A stretch of DNA of 64,000 nucleotides from Lysobacter alkalisoli (lineage in GTDB: Bacteria; Pseudomonadota; Gammaproteobacteria; Xanthomonadales; Xanthomonadaceae): contig NZ_CP041242.1 of assembly GCF_006547045.1 (NCBI RefSeq), forward strand, positions 2,490,001 through 2,554,000, in the 5' to 3' direction. Positions within the stretch are counted from its first letter, which is position 1. Every line of letters starts with the position of its first letter. The translations under genes and the position numbers were made by a program. Positions 48,401 through 55,922 of this stretch are shown one piece after another. Below the pieces are notes generated by a model. It was not told the origin of the DNA, searched no databases, and saw nothing but the letters and a program-made list of their open reading frames with translations.

Positions 48401-51400
48401 CGAAGCGTCGCCGCCCACCGACAGCGAGCCGGTGCCGAGCGCGGTGCCGGTGCCGAGGCTCAACGTGCCGCCACCGAGATCGAAACCGCCACTGAAGCTG
48501 TTGGCGCCGTTCAGGCTCAGCGTCGCCCCGCTCAGGCTGCCGTCGAAGCTCAGGCCGCCGGTGCCGCCGATCGCTCCGCTCAGGCTCAGGTCGTTGCTGC
48601 CGTCGATACCGAGATCGAAGCCCGCGCTCAGGTCGATCGCGTTGCCGATGTCCAGGCCCGCGACGCCGGTCGCCAGCGTCGCGCCACCGAGCACAGCCAG
48701 CGAACCGGTACCCAGCGCGGTGCCGGTGCCGAGACTCAACGTGCCCCCGCCCAGGCCGAAACCGCCGCTGAAGCTGTTGGCGCCGCTCAGGCTCAGCGTG
48801 CCGGTGCCGTTGTAGCCCAGGCCGCCGCTGCCGCCAATCGCGCCCGACAGACTCAGGTCGCCCACACCATCCAGGTTCAGCGTCGCCGTGCCGCCGAGGT
48901 CGATCGCGTTGCCGAGGTCGAGCCCGGCGATGCCGGCAAAGAGGTTGGCATCGCCGCCGACCGAGAACAGCCCGGTGCCAAGCGCGGTGCTGCTGCCGAG
49001 GCTCAACGTGCCCGCCGACAGACCGAAGCCGCCACTGAAGCTGTTGTTGCCACTCAGCGAAAGCGTGCCGGTGCCATCGAAGCCCAGGCCGCCACTGCCA
49101 CCGATGTCGCCACTCAGCCCGAAGTCGAAACCACCGCCCAACCCCAGGGTTGCGCCGGCACCGAGATCGATCGCATTGCCGATGTCCAGACCACCGAGAC
49201 TGACGCCCAGTGTGGCATCGCCGGTCACGCCCAGCGTACCGGTGCCGAGCGCACCGGAAGCGCCAAGCAGCAGTCCGCCGGCCGACAGGTCCACGCCACC
49301 GCTGAAGGTGTTGGCTCCGCCCAGGCTCAACGTGCCGAGGCCGACCTTGGCGAGGGAGCCGGTGCCCCCGATGATGCCGTCGAAACTGCCATCGAGACCC
49401 AGGCCGCCCACCGACAGCAGATTGCCGCCGAGATCGATGCTGCCGCTGCCGGTCAGGTTGCCGAGCGATGCATCGAAGCCGTTGAGCCCCAGCGAGCCCG
49501 ACGCACCGAGATTGAACGTGCCGCCGCTGAACAGACCCGCCGAAGCCGCATCGCCGAACTGCAGGGTGCCGAAATCGACCGAGACACCGACACCCGCGCC
49601 CAGCAAACCGCCGCCGAACAGACTCAGCGTGCCGTCGTTGCCGGCCGTGCCGATGTTGAGCGTCGCGCCCGCACCCAGGTCGAGACCGCCGCCCCAGCCC
49701 GCGCTGAGGCCACTGCCGACCGACAGCGTGCCGCCCAGCCCGGCGCCGAGGTTGAGCGCATTGCCGAAGGTCCCGCTGGCGCCGAGGATCAGTTCGCCAC
49801 CACCGAGGTTCACCGCGCCCGTGCCGAACGCACTGAGATGGGTGGCCAGCACACTGCCACCATCGAGCGCGAACCCGCCGGTAAAGGTGTTGGCACCGCC
49901 CAGCGTCAGCAGGCTCGGACCGCCAAAGCTCAGGCTGCCGTCCCCGCCGATGATGCCGCTCAGGCCCCAATCGAAATCACCTCCGAGCGCCAGATTCGCT
50001 CCCGCAGCCAGGTTGATGTCGTTGCTGAAATCGAAACCGTCGAAGCTGGCACCGAGGGAAGCGTCGCCGGTGATGTCGAGCAGCCCTGCGCCCAGGGCGG
50101 TCGCGCTGCCCAGTTCCAATGTCCCGCTGGCCAGGCTGAAGGTGCCACCCCAGAGCGAGTTGTCGCCGCTCAGGCTGAGCACGCCGGAGCCATTCATCGT
50201 CAGGCCACCAGTGCCGCTCAGATTGCCTGCCAGACCCAGGTCATTGATGCCGCCAAGGGAAAGGTCGGCATTGAGGATCATCGCATTCGCGAGTGTCACC
50301 GCCGCACTCGACTCGAGCATGGCCGCGCCACTGACCGTCAGCGCACCACTGCCCAGTGCCAGATCGTGACCGACGCTCAGGATGCCGCCGCCCAGATCAA
50401 GTCCGCCGCTGAAGGTATTGGCGCCCGACAGCTCGAGGGTGCCGCTGCCGTTCCAGTTCAACCCACCGCTGCCGCCGATGATGCCGCTGAAACTCGAATC
50501 GAGCCCGGTGGCGCCGAGCGACAGGAAGCCGGTGCCGAGTCCCAGACTGCCCGAACCGCTCAGGCTGCCCAGCGTGGTGTTGATGCCGTTGAGGTTGAAT
50601 GCGCCCGAACCGCCGATGTTGAGGTTCGCGCCACCGAGCAGGCCGCCGTCGAATCCGGCGCCCAGGCCCACCGTGCCGAAGTCGGTCGAGAGATTCGCGC
50701 CCGCACCGATGGACGAACCTGCCCCCCAGTCGAGGGTCAGGCCGCCGGTCGCGGCCGCCGTGCCGAAGCCCAGCGTCGCGCCGGCGCCCAGATTGAAATC
50801 GCCACCCAGGCTCGCGTTGAAACCGGCATCGGCCGACAGGTTCGCGCTCAGGCCGCCGGCAAGGTTGAAGGCATTGGCGAACGTGCCGTTCGCGCCCAGC
50901 GTCACCGAGGTGCCTCCGCCGAGGTCGACCGCACCGGTGCCGAACGCGCCGACGTTGCCGGCGAACACGCTGCCGCTGTTGACCGCAAGTCCACCTGCGA
51001 AGGTGTTGGCCCCCGACAGCGAGAGCAGCCCGGAGCCGTTCCAGCCCAACCCGCCGCTGCCGCCGATGATGCCGCTGAAACTGGAGTCGAGCCCGGTCGC
51101 GCCGAGCGAAAGATTGCCGGTCCCGAGCGACAGGCTGCCGGAACCGGTCAGGCTGCCCAGCGTGGTATTGATGCCGTTGAGGCTGAAGGTGCCCGAACCG
51201 CCAATGTTGAGGTTCGCGCCGCCGAGCAGGCCGCCGTTGAATCCGGCACCCAGGCCCACCGTGCCGAAGTCGGCCGAGAGATTTGCGCCCGCACCGATGG
51301 ACGAACCGGCGCCCCAATCGAGGATCAGGCCGCCCGTCGCAGCCCCGGTGCCGAAGCCCAGCGAAGCGCCAGTGCCGAGATTGACGTCGCCGCTCAGGCT

Positions 51401-52600
51401 CGCGTTCAAACCGGTACCGACCGACAACGTCGCATCGGCGCCACCGGCAAGGTTGATCGCGTTGGCGAATGTCCCGTTCGCGCCCAGCGTCAACGCGCTG
51501 CCCGCACCGAAATTGATCGTGCCCGTGCCCAATGCACCGGTACTGCCCGCGAACACACTGCCGCTGTTGATCGCCACGCCGCCCGAGAACGTGTTGGCGC
51601 CTGACAACGAAAGCGTGCCGGTGCCGTCCCAGGCCAGCCCGCCACCGCCCCCGATGACACCGCTGAAAGTCGAATTGAGCCCGGTCGCGCCGAGCGACAG
51701 GGTGTTGGCGCCGAGATCGACGGCGCCCGCGCCCGAGAGCGACCCGAGAGTCATCGCACCGGAAGTCAGGCCGCTCATGTCGAGACTGCCGCCGGCATTG
51801 AGCGTGAGCTGGGCAGTGCCGCCCGTGCTCGAGCCAAGGAAGCCGAGGGTGCCACCGCTGTTGACGCCGATCGCCGCGTTGCCCGCGGTGCTCGTGTCGC
51901 TGAAGCTCAGGTTGCCGCCTACGGTCAGGTTGGCGTTGCCCGCCGTGGCAGCGCCGCCAAAAGCGAGATCGCCGCCCAGCGCCACGTTGAGGTTGGCGGT
52001 TCCGGCCGTGCTGCCGCCAAGGAAGTTGGCGGCACCGCCACTGGCGATGCCTATCGTCGCGGTTCCGGCGGTGGCGGTGCCGTCGAAACCGAGATTGCCG
52101 GCGGCGCCAACGTTGATCTGTGCATTGGCCGCCGTCGTGCCGGTGCCGTTGAAGTTGAGCGTGCCGGTGCCGGCTGCACCGCCGACATTGAAGACATGCT
52201 GGAATATCGAATTGTTGACGATGCCGGTCCCGGTGACGTTCAAGCTGGCGCCGGTGAGACTCCCCACGTTGAACGTGTGCAGGGCGTCGGTCAGGGCCGT
52301 GAACTGGATCGTCTCGATCGAACTGTTGCTGCCATCGCCAAAGGAAATGGTGCGCGGAAAGAGGAACGAGGTTCCAAACGTCGCCGTCCCGGTCGGGACC
52401 GTCCCGCCGCTCCAATTCGTACCAGTGGTCCAGAATCCCGCTGCGGGCCCGCTCCAGGTCGCGTCCTGTGCGGCGACCTTGGGGCTGACCAGTTGCAGCG
52501 CCACCAGCAACGGCAATGCCAGTGCGATGCTGCGGCTGAGGGGATGGCGGCGGATACGGCGTCCGCGACGGATTCTTCTGCTACGAGTCGGCTTCGACAT
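42497..52600 (-). CDS. giant autotransporter adhesin with PATR repeats and a C-terminal FimV-type LysM domain
   Basis: 3367 residues. An arginine-rich start and signal peptide (RRHPLSRSIALALPLLVALQ, cleavage near KVAA|QDATW) is followed by a passenger made of about 19 autotransporter-associated beta-strand (PATR) units of the form GTLSLSGANTFSGGFDLGGG. Many are exactly 89 residues (267 bp). Two tryptophan-rich heads (residues 46-65 and near 1813, IWSATPTTNWTNTNG) divide the array. The autotransporter beta-barrel spans about 2914-3191 (SFTGWATAYGG to GVGMRTTWGG). The protein should end there but continues 176 residues: a Pro/Ala linker, then YTVVQGDSVSGIASRM and LYRGNPPAFIGNNMNRLKSN, a FimV/HubP-type LysM domain. 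No Cys was noticed before the tail; the tail has four. It is convergent with ppx and divergent from the XRE gene. It probably acts as a surface adhesin anchored to peptidoglycan. Confidence 0.9.
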   Translation of the reverse strand: MSKPTRSRRIRRGRRIRRHPLSRSIALALPLLVALQLVSPKVAAQDATWSGPAAGFWTTGTNWSGGTVPTGTATFGTSFLFPRTISFGDGSNSSIETIQFTALTDALHTFNVGSLTGASLNVTGTGIVNNSIFQHVFNVGGAAGTGTLNFNGTGTTAANAQINVGAAGNLGFDGTATAGTATIGIASGGAANFLGGSTAGTANLNVALGGDLAFGGAATAGNANLTVGGNLSFSDTSTAGNAAIGVNSGGTLGFLGSSTGGTAQLTLNAGGSLDMSGLTSGAMTLGSLSGAGAVDLGANTLSLGATGLNSTFSGVIGGGGGLAWDGTGTLSLSGANTFSGGVAINSGSVFAGSTGALGTGTINFGAGSALTLGANGTFANAINLAGGADATLSVGTGLNASLSGDVNLGTGASLGFGTGAATGGLILDWGAGSSIGAGANLSADFGTVGLGAGFNGGLLGGANLNIGGSGTFSLNGINTTLGSLTGSGSLSLGTGNLSLGATGLDSSFSGIIGGSGGLGWNGSGLLSLSGANTFAGGLAVNSGSVFAGNVGAFGTGAVDLGGGTSVTLGANGTFANAFNLAGGLSANLSADAGFNASLGGDFNLGAGATLGFGTAAATGGLTLDWGAGSSIGAGANLSTDFGTVGLGAGFDGGLLGGANLNIGGSGAFNLNGINTTLGSLSGSGSLGLGTGFLSLGATGLDSSFSGIIGGSGGLNWNGSGTLELSGANTFSGGLDLGGGILSVGHDLALGSGALTVSGAAMLESSAAVTLANAMILNADLSLGGINDLGLAGNLSGTGGLTMNGSGVLSLSGDNSLWGGTFSLASGTLELGSATALGAGLLDITGDASLGASFDGFDFSNDINLAAGANLALGGDFDWGLSGIIGGDGSLSFGGPSLLTLGGANTFTGGFALDGGSVLATHLSAFGTGAVNLGGGELILGASGTFGNALNLGAGLGGTLSVGSGLSAGWGGGLDLGAGATLNIGTAGNDGTLSLFGGGLLGAGVGVSVDFGTLQFGDAASAGLFSGGTFNLGASGSLGLNGFDASLGNLTGSGSIDLGGNLLSVGGLGLDGSFDGIIGGTGSLAKVGLGTLSLGGANTFSGGVDLSAGGLLLGASGALGTGTLGVTGDATLGVSLGGLDIGNAIDLGAGATLGLGGGFDFGLSGDIGGSGGLGFDGTGTLSLSGNNSFSGGFGLSAGTLSLGSSTALGTGLFSVGGDANLFAGIAGLDLGNAIDLGGTATLNLDGVGDLSLSGAIGGSGGLGYNGTGTLSLSGANSFSGGFGLGGGTLSLGTGTALGTGSLAVLGGATLATGVAGLDIGNAIDLSAGFDLGIDGSNDLSLSGAIGGTGGLSFDGSLSGATLSLNGANSFSGGFDLGGGTLSLGTGTALGTGSLSVGGDASLLAGVTGLDLGNAVDLAAGATLGIGGANDLSLSGVIAGDGGLGFDGTGTLALNGANTFTGGFDLGSGTLSLGANTALGTGSLSVGGDASLLAGVAGLDIGNAVDLVAGATLGIGGANDLSLSGIIAGDGGLGFDGIGTLALDGANTFAGGFDLGSGTLSLGANTALGTGSLDVTGDASLLAGVAGLDVGNAINLGGGTTLGVGGANDLSLSGAIGGTGGLSFDGTGTLALDGVNTYTGGTSILSGTLDVGGSLVSPVTIEAGATLTGGGSLGDVSLSGTLNPGAIGGAGTLTMGSLLMDSGAVLNYDLGVAGGSNDLITANGDLTLDGTLNVNDIGGFGPGAYTLIGYSGTLTDNGLDIGTLPAFIAPDGVEVQTGVASQVNLVVSNGALVQFWDGINIVANGSVDGGDGIWSATPTTNWTNTNGDTNGAWLGGFAVFQGTAGTVVVEGPVDFTGLQIATDGYSIVSGLAGVLNTDTADTIIRVDPGMIGTISAQIGGTGGLVKTDFGTLVLSGDNTFTGGVDLVNGTLGVGSDLALGTGSLDVLGDATLDATAAVTLGNDVNLGAGFNLAIGGSNDLTLDGLIGGDGGMSFAGPSTLTLSGDNSFTGGFDLGGGTLSLGASMALGTGTLGVSGDATLATSVGGLDIGNTIALAGGTTLDMDGTFDLGLSGPISGAGGLAFNGPGTLGLSGANTFSGGFDLGGGTLSLGHDAALGTGTLDVTGDATLGTSVDGLDIGNTIALAGGTTLDIDGTFDLGLSGPIGGAGGLGFNGPGTLDLSGPNSFSGGFDLGGGTLSLGHDTALGVGTLDVTGDATLGTSVDGLDIGNAIALVGGTTLDIDGTFDLGLSGPISGAGGLGFDGPGTLGLSGPNSFSGGFDLGGGTLSLGHDAALGTGTLVVTGDATLGTSVDGLDIGNTIALAGGTTLDIDGTFDLGLSGPIGGAGGLGFNGPGTLDLSGPNTFSGGFDLGGGTLSLGHDAALGTGALDVTGDATLATTEDGIELDNAVTLADGTTLDVDGTHDLGLNGPISGDGALAFDGPSTLSLTGDNTFAGGVELGGGTLEAGSDTALGTGTLSVIDDASLTAGMDGVDLGNDVMILSEATLTVAGDNDLTLSGAVSGDDTSGLTKTDDGTLTLGGDLTGFDGILAVEGGMLNVSSPVNASLTTAEGTITNFGDGGDVLTVVGPIAGTVNLGDGDDTLVSDLGDLEGITGMVDAGDGDNLLALVGDGEGILPTSSLVNFDNLELAGGGTLIVSEGTTGNFANSDIDNGTLVLDGTLAGNATVGEDSVLVGAGTLQGDLLLLGTIAPSGLEGATGVAAGSGMPGSVLNLGGLTTTSTSTLQLRQDGDGTTDSIAVSGTATLNGGQVVALPQAGSYANSTDYLIVSAGSVDGAFDGVTQDVLPFLRASLVTQGNDVYLRLAQAAFNEFPNLPDNQQSVADALQTIADRDQGELDELVSAARGVTEDQAPRMFDTLTGESYASALSVARFGAERLQRSIGQQLDFGREEEKPVGSFTGWATAYGGSADFDSDELAAVDTRLHGLAIGLNYQATDDFLWGGHLGAAQSKQDIDRRGDRIDTNHANLGVHFAYAPESWWVQGAAGVSRQDYDGRRNIEVGVFERTARSDFSGNGMYAMLESGLRFGSGDWRIEPLGGVYYHNVKINSFTERGGDDANLRVESADYETITAGVGVRASGNFQTAGGGRLMPTFDVRYLHDLNDSRPRTMNRFAAAQVPGFSTVGYSPDRSRVNAGVGLAYAFSPATMAFAELRGDLGGDDRGNTVGVGMRTTWGGTPATAAARPAPVPATVIEPEPATDARNGRGLDPAAAIVAGAAATAAMGEGAAAPTDPAPGGICKFQPAPEPVTECASYTVVQGDSVSGIASRMNTGVPEQRMVALYRGNPPAFIGNNMNRLKSNVAMDIPCPAAIEAIPVSEARGVVGRHTRDYVKRYGPFKPADPDATASAVACE
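45243..49300. repeat. array of 267-bp coding repeats inside the autotransporter gene
   Basis: The marker CCGCTGAAG-type word recurs at 45243, 45510, 45777, 46044, 46311 and 46578, exactly 267 bases apart. In a second block it recurs at 47685, 47952, 48219 and 48486, then 48762 (276), 49029 and 49296. Each period encodes one 89-residue PATR unit. Units between about 45480 and 46450 are nearly identical at the DNA level, which points to recent duplication or gene conversion. Confidence 0.9.
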
Positions 52601-53046
52601 GGCTCACTCTCCCTGGACGCAATCGGCTGCAGGTACCGCTTCGGCACCCGGCGTGCTGAGGTGGTGGAGTGGAAACGACTACCGCGACCCGCATCGCGGA
52701 TTCCATCCCAACCCGGAGGATCTGGTGAGCGATCACTCGATGTGACCGCTCGCGCAGATCCGCATGTCCCCGTAAGCAATTCGTAAAGACGTCACTTGGG
52801 CAGTAGTACCCGCGCTGGCCTTCCGAACGGTTCGCAGGCTGTCTCCGCAAGAATCAAGGAGGCGTGAACCCCATTCATTGTTGAGTGTGCTAAATCAATA
52901 ACTCATCCAATCGATATCGCGTATCGAAATCGTCGCGGCCATGTCTTTCCAGGATGGCGTTATCGATACCGGATACATCCGCATAGCGAATCACTTACCC
53001 GTAATCGCCACCGGACATCCAAAACCCACACAGGACACAAGGAACG
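52601..53046. promoter_or_regulatory. divergent control region between autotransporter and XRE genes
   Basis: 446 bases without a gene. From 52860 to 53040 it is clearly more AT-rich than its surroundings. It contains an inverted repeat CGATA-TCGCG-TATCG (52912-52926) and the palindrome TATCGATA (52961-52968), candidate operator half-sites. Nearer the autotransporter are a direct repeat CGTAA (52771 and 52782, 11 bases apart) and GGGCAGTAGTACCC (52798-52811). No convincing -35/-10 pair was found for the autotransporter gene. Confidence 0.45.
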
Positions 53047-53445
53047 ATGAGCTCAGCGAAGATGACCTCAGTCCTCCCCCTTTGCGACCGCATCCGCCGC
53101 GCCAGGACACTTTCCAGAATGTCGCAGCAGGCACTGGCCGAGGCCGTAGGTGTGCAGCGTGGCGCAGTGGCTCAATGGGAGCGGACCCATGGCAGCCACC
53201 CTTCGATGCACCACCTGGTCGAGATAGCGATAGCGACCGGGGTCTGCCTTGAATGGCTGGGTACAGGACGCGGACCGATCCATCCGGCGGAAGACAGCTG
53301 GACGCCAGCCGTCAACATTGGCGACTACGCCCACGATGACATCGAGGCGCAATGCCTGGCATCGCTTCGGCGCATACCGTCGCGAGTCCGCGAACAGGTC
53401 GCAGGCATCATCGGGCTCGTGGCGGCCAATTACCCGAAGGAGTGA
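53047..53445 (+). CDS. XRE-family helix-turn-helix transcriptional regulator
   Basis: 132 residues. The N-terminal Cro/CI-type domain covers about residues 12-70: CDRIRRARTLSRMSQQALAE, then VGVQRGAVAQWERTHGSHPS, the recognition-helix region, then LVEIAIATGVCLEWLGTGRG. The C-terminal 60 residues have no known domain. The ATG at 53047 is preceded by AAGGA five bases upstream. It is divergent from the autotransporter gene across a shared AT-rich control region, so it is a candidate regulator of that gene or of itself. Confidence 0.88.
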   Translation: MSSAKMTSVLPLCDRIRRARTLSRMSQQALAEAVGVQRGAVAQWERTHGSHPSMHHLVEIAIATGVCLEWLGTGRGPIHPAEDSWTPAVNIGDYAHDDIEAQCLASLRRIPSRVREQVAGIIGLVAANYPKE

Positions 53446-53518
53446 TCCCGTTCCGGCAAATCGGGATTGCCGATATCGACCTCCCGAAGACCTTGCGCCG
53501 CAGACAACCTGAGGCATG

Positions 53519-53547
53519 ACGTCACACCCATGTCACCGGACTGACAT
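53519..53547 (+). promoter_or_regulatory. candidate Pho box upstream of the glycosyltransferase/PAP2 pair
   Basis: Three words in an 11-base period: ACGTCAC (53519), ATGTCAC (53530) and CTGACAT (53541). Against CTGTCAY they match at five, six and six of seven positions. The site lies 64 bases before the glycosyltransferase start. It is weaker than the site before phoB, and the spacers are not AT-rich. Confidence 0.45.
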
Positions 53548-53611
53548 GGAGGATTCACCGGCACACCGCATCCTCTCCCAAACCCCATCATGGGCTGGGG
53601 GAGATGCGTGC

Positions 53612-54757
53612 ATGCGCTACGCCATCGTCACCGAGACCTACCCACCTGAAATCAACGGCGTCGCCCTGACCGTAGAGGGGCTCGAGCGCGGTCTTCGCGA
53701 CCGCGGCCACGAAATCGGGGTGGTCCGCCCGCACCAGGGCAATGGCGACACACCGCAGAAGTACCAACTTCTGGTGGCCGGCATGCCCCTGCCCCGCTAC
53801 CCGGGGCTGCGCTTCGGCCTGCCCTGCGCGCGGCGGCTGGCCGCACATTGGCGTGCAACGCGACCGGACGCAATCTACATCGCCACCGAAGGCCCGCTGG
53901 GCTGGTCGGCGTTGCGGGCGGCACGACGGCTTGGCATTCCGATCGCAACCGGCCTGCACACCCGTTTCGATGAATACATGCGCGACTACGGCCTGCATGC
54001 ACTGACCGGTACCGCACTGGGCTGGATGCGGCGCTTCCACAACCGCGGCGATGCCACCGTGGTACCGACCCGCGAACTGGCGGGATTCCTGCAATCGAAC
54101 CGCTTCAGGAACGTGGTGCGGCTGCCGCGCGCAGTCGACACCCGTCGCTTCGACCCGTCCTGGCGCAACGACGCATTGCGCGCGCAATGGGGAGTCGCAG
54201 GCAACGGCCTGGCAGTGGTCTACATCGGCCGCATCGCCGCCGAGAAGAACCTCGATCTGGCGGTTCGCACGTTCCGCGAGATCCAGCGCCGGCGGGCAGA
54301 CGCCCGCTTCGTCTGGATCGGCGACGGGCCTGAGCGCGCGCGATTGCAGCAGCAGAATCCGGATTTCGTGTGCTGCGGCATGCAGCGTGGCGAGGCGCTG
54401 TCCAGGCATTGCGCCAGCGGCGACCTGTTCGTGTTCCCGAGCCGCAGCGAAACCTTCGGCAACGTCACCCTGGAAGCGATGGCCAGCGGGGTGCCCACCG
54501 TGGCCTTCGATTACGGTGCCGCACACGAGCACCTGCGCAATGGCACCGATGGTTTCGCCGTGCCCGATGGCGATGACGACGCCTTTGTCGCCGCGGCGCT
54601 GCGGCTGGCCACCGACGACACCCTGCGCCGGGCCTGCGCACAAGCCTGCCGCGAATCCGTCAGCTCGCTGCGGCCGGAACAGGTCGCCACCGATCTCGAT
54701 GCCCTGCTTGAAGGCCTGACCACGGAGAGACGCCATGCAACGCCTGCCTCTGCGTAA
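53612..54757 (+). CDS. glycosyltransferase family 4 (possible glycolipid synthase)
   Basis: A 381-residue GT-B glycosyltransferase. The N-terminal domain has AIVTETYPPEINGVALTVEG, and GLHTRFDEYMRDYGL is the acceptor-side motif common in lipid glycosyltransferases of the MgtA/PimB-like branch. The C-terminal nucleotide-sugar site is VYIGRIAAEKNLDLAV and FVFPSRSETFGNVTLEAMAS, with the EX7E glutamates. The ATG at 53612 is the first residue of the conserved domain; longer frames are rejected. It overlaps the PAP2 gene by 23 bases. Related gene pairs make phosphate-free glycolipids in other proteobacteria; that role here is inference. Confidence 0.86.
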   Translation: MRYAIVTETYPPEINGVALTVEGLERGLRDRGHEIGVVRPHQGNGDTPQKYQLLVAGMPLPRYPGLRFGLPCARRLAAHWRATRPDAIYIATEGPLGWSALRAARRLGIPIATGLHTRFDEYMRDYGLHALTGTALGWMRRFHNRGDATVVPTRELAGFLQSNRFRNVVRLPRAVDTRRFDPSWRNDALRAQWGVAGNGLAVVYIGRIAAEKNLDLAVRTFREIQRRRADARFVWIGDGPERARLQQQNPDFVCCGMQRGEALSRHCASGDLFVFPSRSETFGNVTLEAMASGVPTVAFDYGAAHEHLRNGTDGFAVPDGDDDAFVAAALRLATDDTLRRACAQACRESVSSLRPEQVATDLDALLEGLTTERRHATPASA

Positions 54758-55298
54758 GCGATTGATCGATGGAGTCCAGCACGGCGATTCGGGATGGTGC
54801 CTGCGCGCCAACCGCTGGGCCGAACAGCGCTTGAGCTCGTGCACTTACTTCGCCGCGGTCAGCCGGCTCGGCGACGGCGTGTTCTGGTACGTGCTGATGG
54901 CCGCGCTGATCGTTTTCGACGGCATGAACGGATTGGCCGCCTCGGCCCACATGGCCGCGACCGGCCTGATCGCGCTGGTCCTGTACAAACTGCTCAAGCG
55001 CTGGACCCGACGCCCGCGTCCGTTCGCGTCCGATCGCCGCATCCATGCACTTATCGCGCCACTGGACGAGTTCAGTTTCCCTTCCGGACACACCCTGCAT
55101 GCAGTGGCCTTCAGCATCGTGGCCTGTGCGCACTACCCGCTGCTGGCCTGGCTGCTGGTGCCGTTCGTCGCCAGCGTGGCGTTGTCGCGGGTGGTGCTGG
55201 GATTGCACTATCCAAGCGACGTGCTGGCCGCGACCGGCATCGGCATCGCGCTGGCGGCTCTGTCGCTGTGGATGGTGCCAGGAGTCAGCCTGTTCTGA
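54735..55298 (+). CDS. PAP2-family membrane phosphatase
   Basis: A 187-residue membrane protein of the phosphatidic acid phosphatase type 2 family, with the three signature motifs: KLLKRWTRRPRPF, FPSGHTLHAVAF and SRVVLGLHYPSDVLAA. The hydrophobic segments are VFWYVLMAALIVF, AATGLIALVLYKLL, LLAWLLVPFVASVAL and GIGIALAALSLWMV. It is translationally coupled to the preceding glycosyltransferase by a 23-base overlap. A phosphatase making diacylglycerol next to a glycosyltransferase using it would be a simple glycolipid pathway, but undecaprenyl pyrophosphate is another possible substrate. Confidence 0.88.
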   Translation: MQRLPLRKRLIDGVQHGDSGWCLRANRWAEQRLSSCTYFAAVSRLGDGVFWYVLMAALIVFDGMNGLAASAHMAATGLIALVLYKLLKRWTRRPRPFASDRRIHALIAPLDEFSFPSGHTLHAVAFSIVACAHYPLLAWLLVPFVASVALSRVVLGLHYPSDVLAATGIGIALAALSLWMVPGVSLF

Positions 55299-55316
55299 GC
55301 GTCCTGTGCACGTCGC

Positions 55317-55718
55317 TCAACTCGCGTCGATGTCGCCCAGTGCGCGGATCAGCCGACGCGCACGCTTGTCGGGTTTGCTCTCCGGCGCGTGGTAACCGGC
55401 ATTGGCAGCCGCACGCAATGCGCGGTCCTGTTCGCGGGCCTGCCGCGATGCCTCGCTTTCCTCGTAGAGGGCCTGCGCCACCTTGGCCGGGCCACGGGTA
55501 TCGCTGATTCCACGCACCTCGATCTCGAACACCTCCTGCGCGCGCGCCACCCGCAGCGTATCGCCCACCCGCACCGTGCGCGAAGGCTTGGCACGCTGGC
55601 CTCCCACCTCGACCTTGCCGGTCTCCACCGCCTGTTTCGCAAGGCTGCGGGTCTTGAAGAAACGCGCCGCCCACAGCCACTGGTCGAGACGGACGGTCGG
55701 CGTGATGTCGGAAGTCAT
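55317..55718 (-). CDS. hslR: ribosome-associated heat shock protein Hsp15 (S4 domain)
   Basis: A 133-residue RNA-binding protein that recycles stalled 50S subunits carrying peptidyl-tRNA. The S4 domain occupies residues 8-70 (VRLDQWLWAARFFKTRSLAK, then VEVGGQRAKPSRTVRVGDTL). The basic C-terminal tail has SKPDKRARRLIRAL. The start ATG is at 55718. A candidate sigma-32 promoter lies 33 bases upstream, fitting a heat-shock gene. It converges with the PAP2 gene, with 18 bases between stops. Confidence 0.93.
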   Translation of the reverse strand: MTSDITPTVRLDQWLWAARFFKTRSLAKQAVETGKVEVGGQRAKPSRTVRVGDTLRVARAQEVFEIEVRGISDTRGPAKVAQALYEESEASRQAREQDRALRAAANAGYHAPESKPDKRARRLIRALGDIDAS

Positions 55719-55750
55719 TGCAAACCCGGTCGATTACGGCCCACGTGGTT

Positions 55751-55779
55751 GAAATGGAGGCGAGTCCAGCCCTATCAAG
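55751..55779 (-). promoter_or_regulatory. candidate sigma-32 promoter of hslR
   Basis: On the minus strand CTTGATA, 13 bases, CTCCATTTC, close to the heat-shock consensus CTTGAAA / CCCCATNT. It lies 33 bases upstream of the hslR ATG. Confidence 0.5.
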
Positions 55780-55860
55780 CACCGCATTCGGGCAGCAGGA
55801 ACCCAAAGCCCCGCGCCCGGATACCAAGCGTTACACGTGGTGTCCAGGGATGGGCTGCAA

Positions 55861-55898
55861 AATGAAAACGGCCGCCTCGGGTTGCCCCGGGCGGCCGT
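55861..55898 (-). terminator. terminator of the rpsP-rimM-trmD-rplS operon
   Basis: On the minus strand ACGGCCGCC and GGCGGCCGT form a perfect 9-bp outer stem around CGGGGCAACCCGA, followed by TTTCATTTT. It starts 25 bases after the rplS stop. Confidence 0.9.
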
Positions 55899-55922
55899 CT
55901 GGCGCGTTGGAAAGCGCCGGAA

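Noticed and set aside
45338-51604. A 2088-codon open frame on the plus strand rich in Ala, Arg, Gln, Thr
   Set aside because: It lies antisense to the periodic autotransporter repeats. Its own periodicity is the shadow of the 267-bp units, and it has no domain, signal or ribosome site.
50382-52745. A 787-codon proline-rich plus-strand frame
   Set aside because: Antisense shadow of glycine-rich repeat codons; no recognisable protein features.
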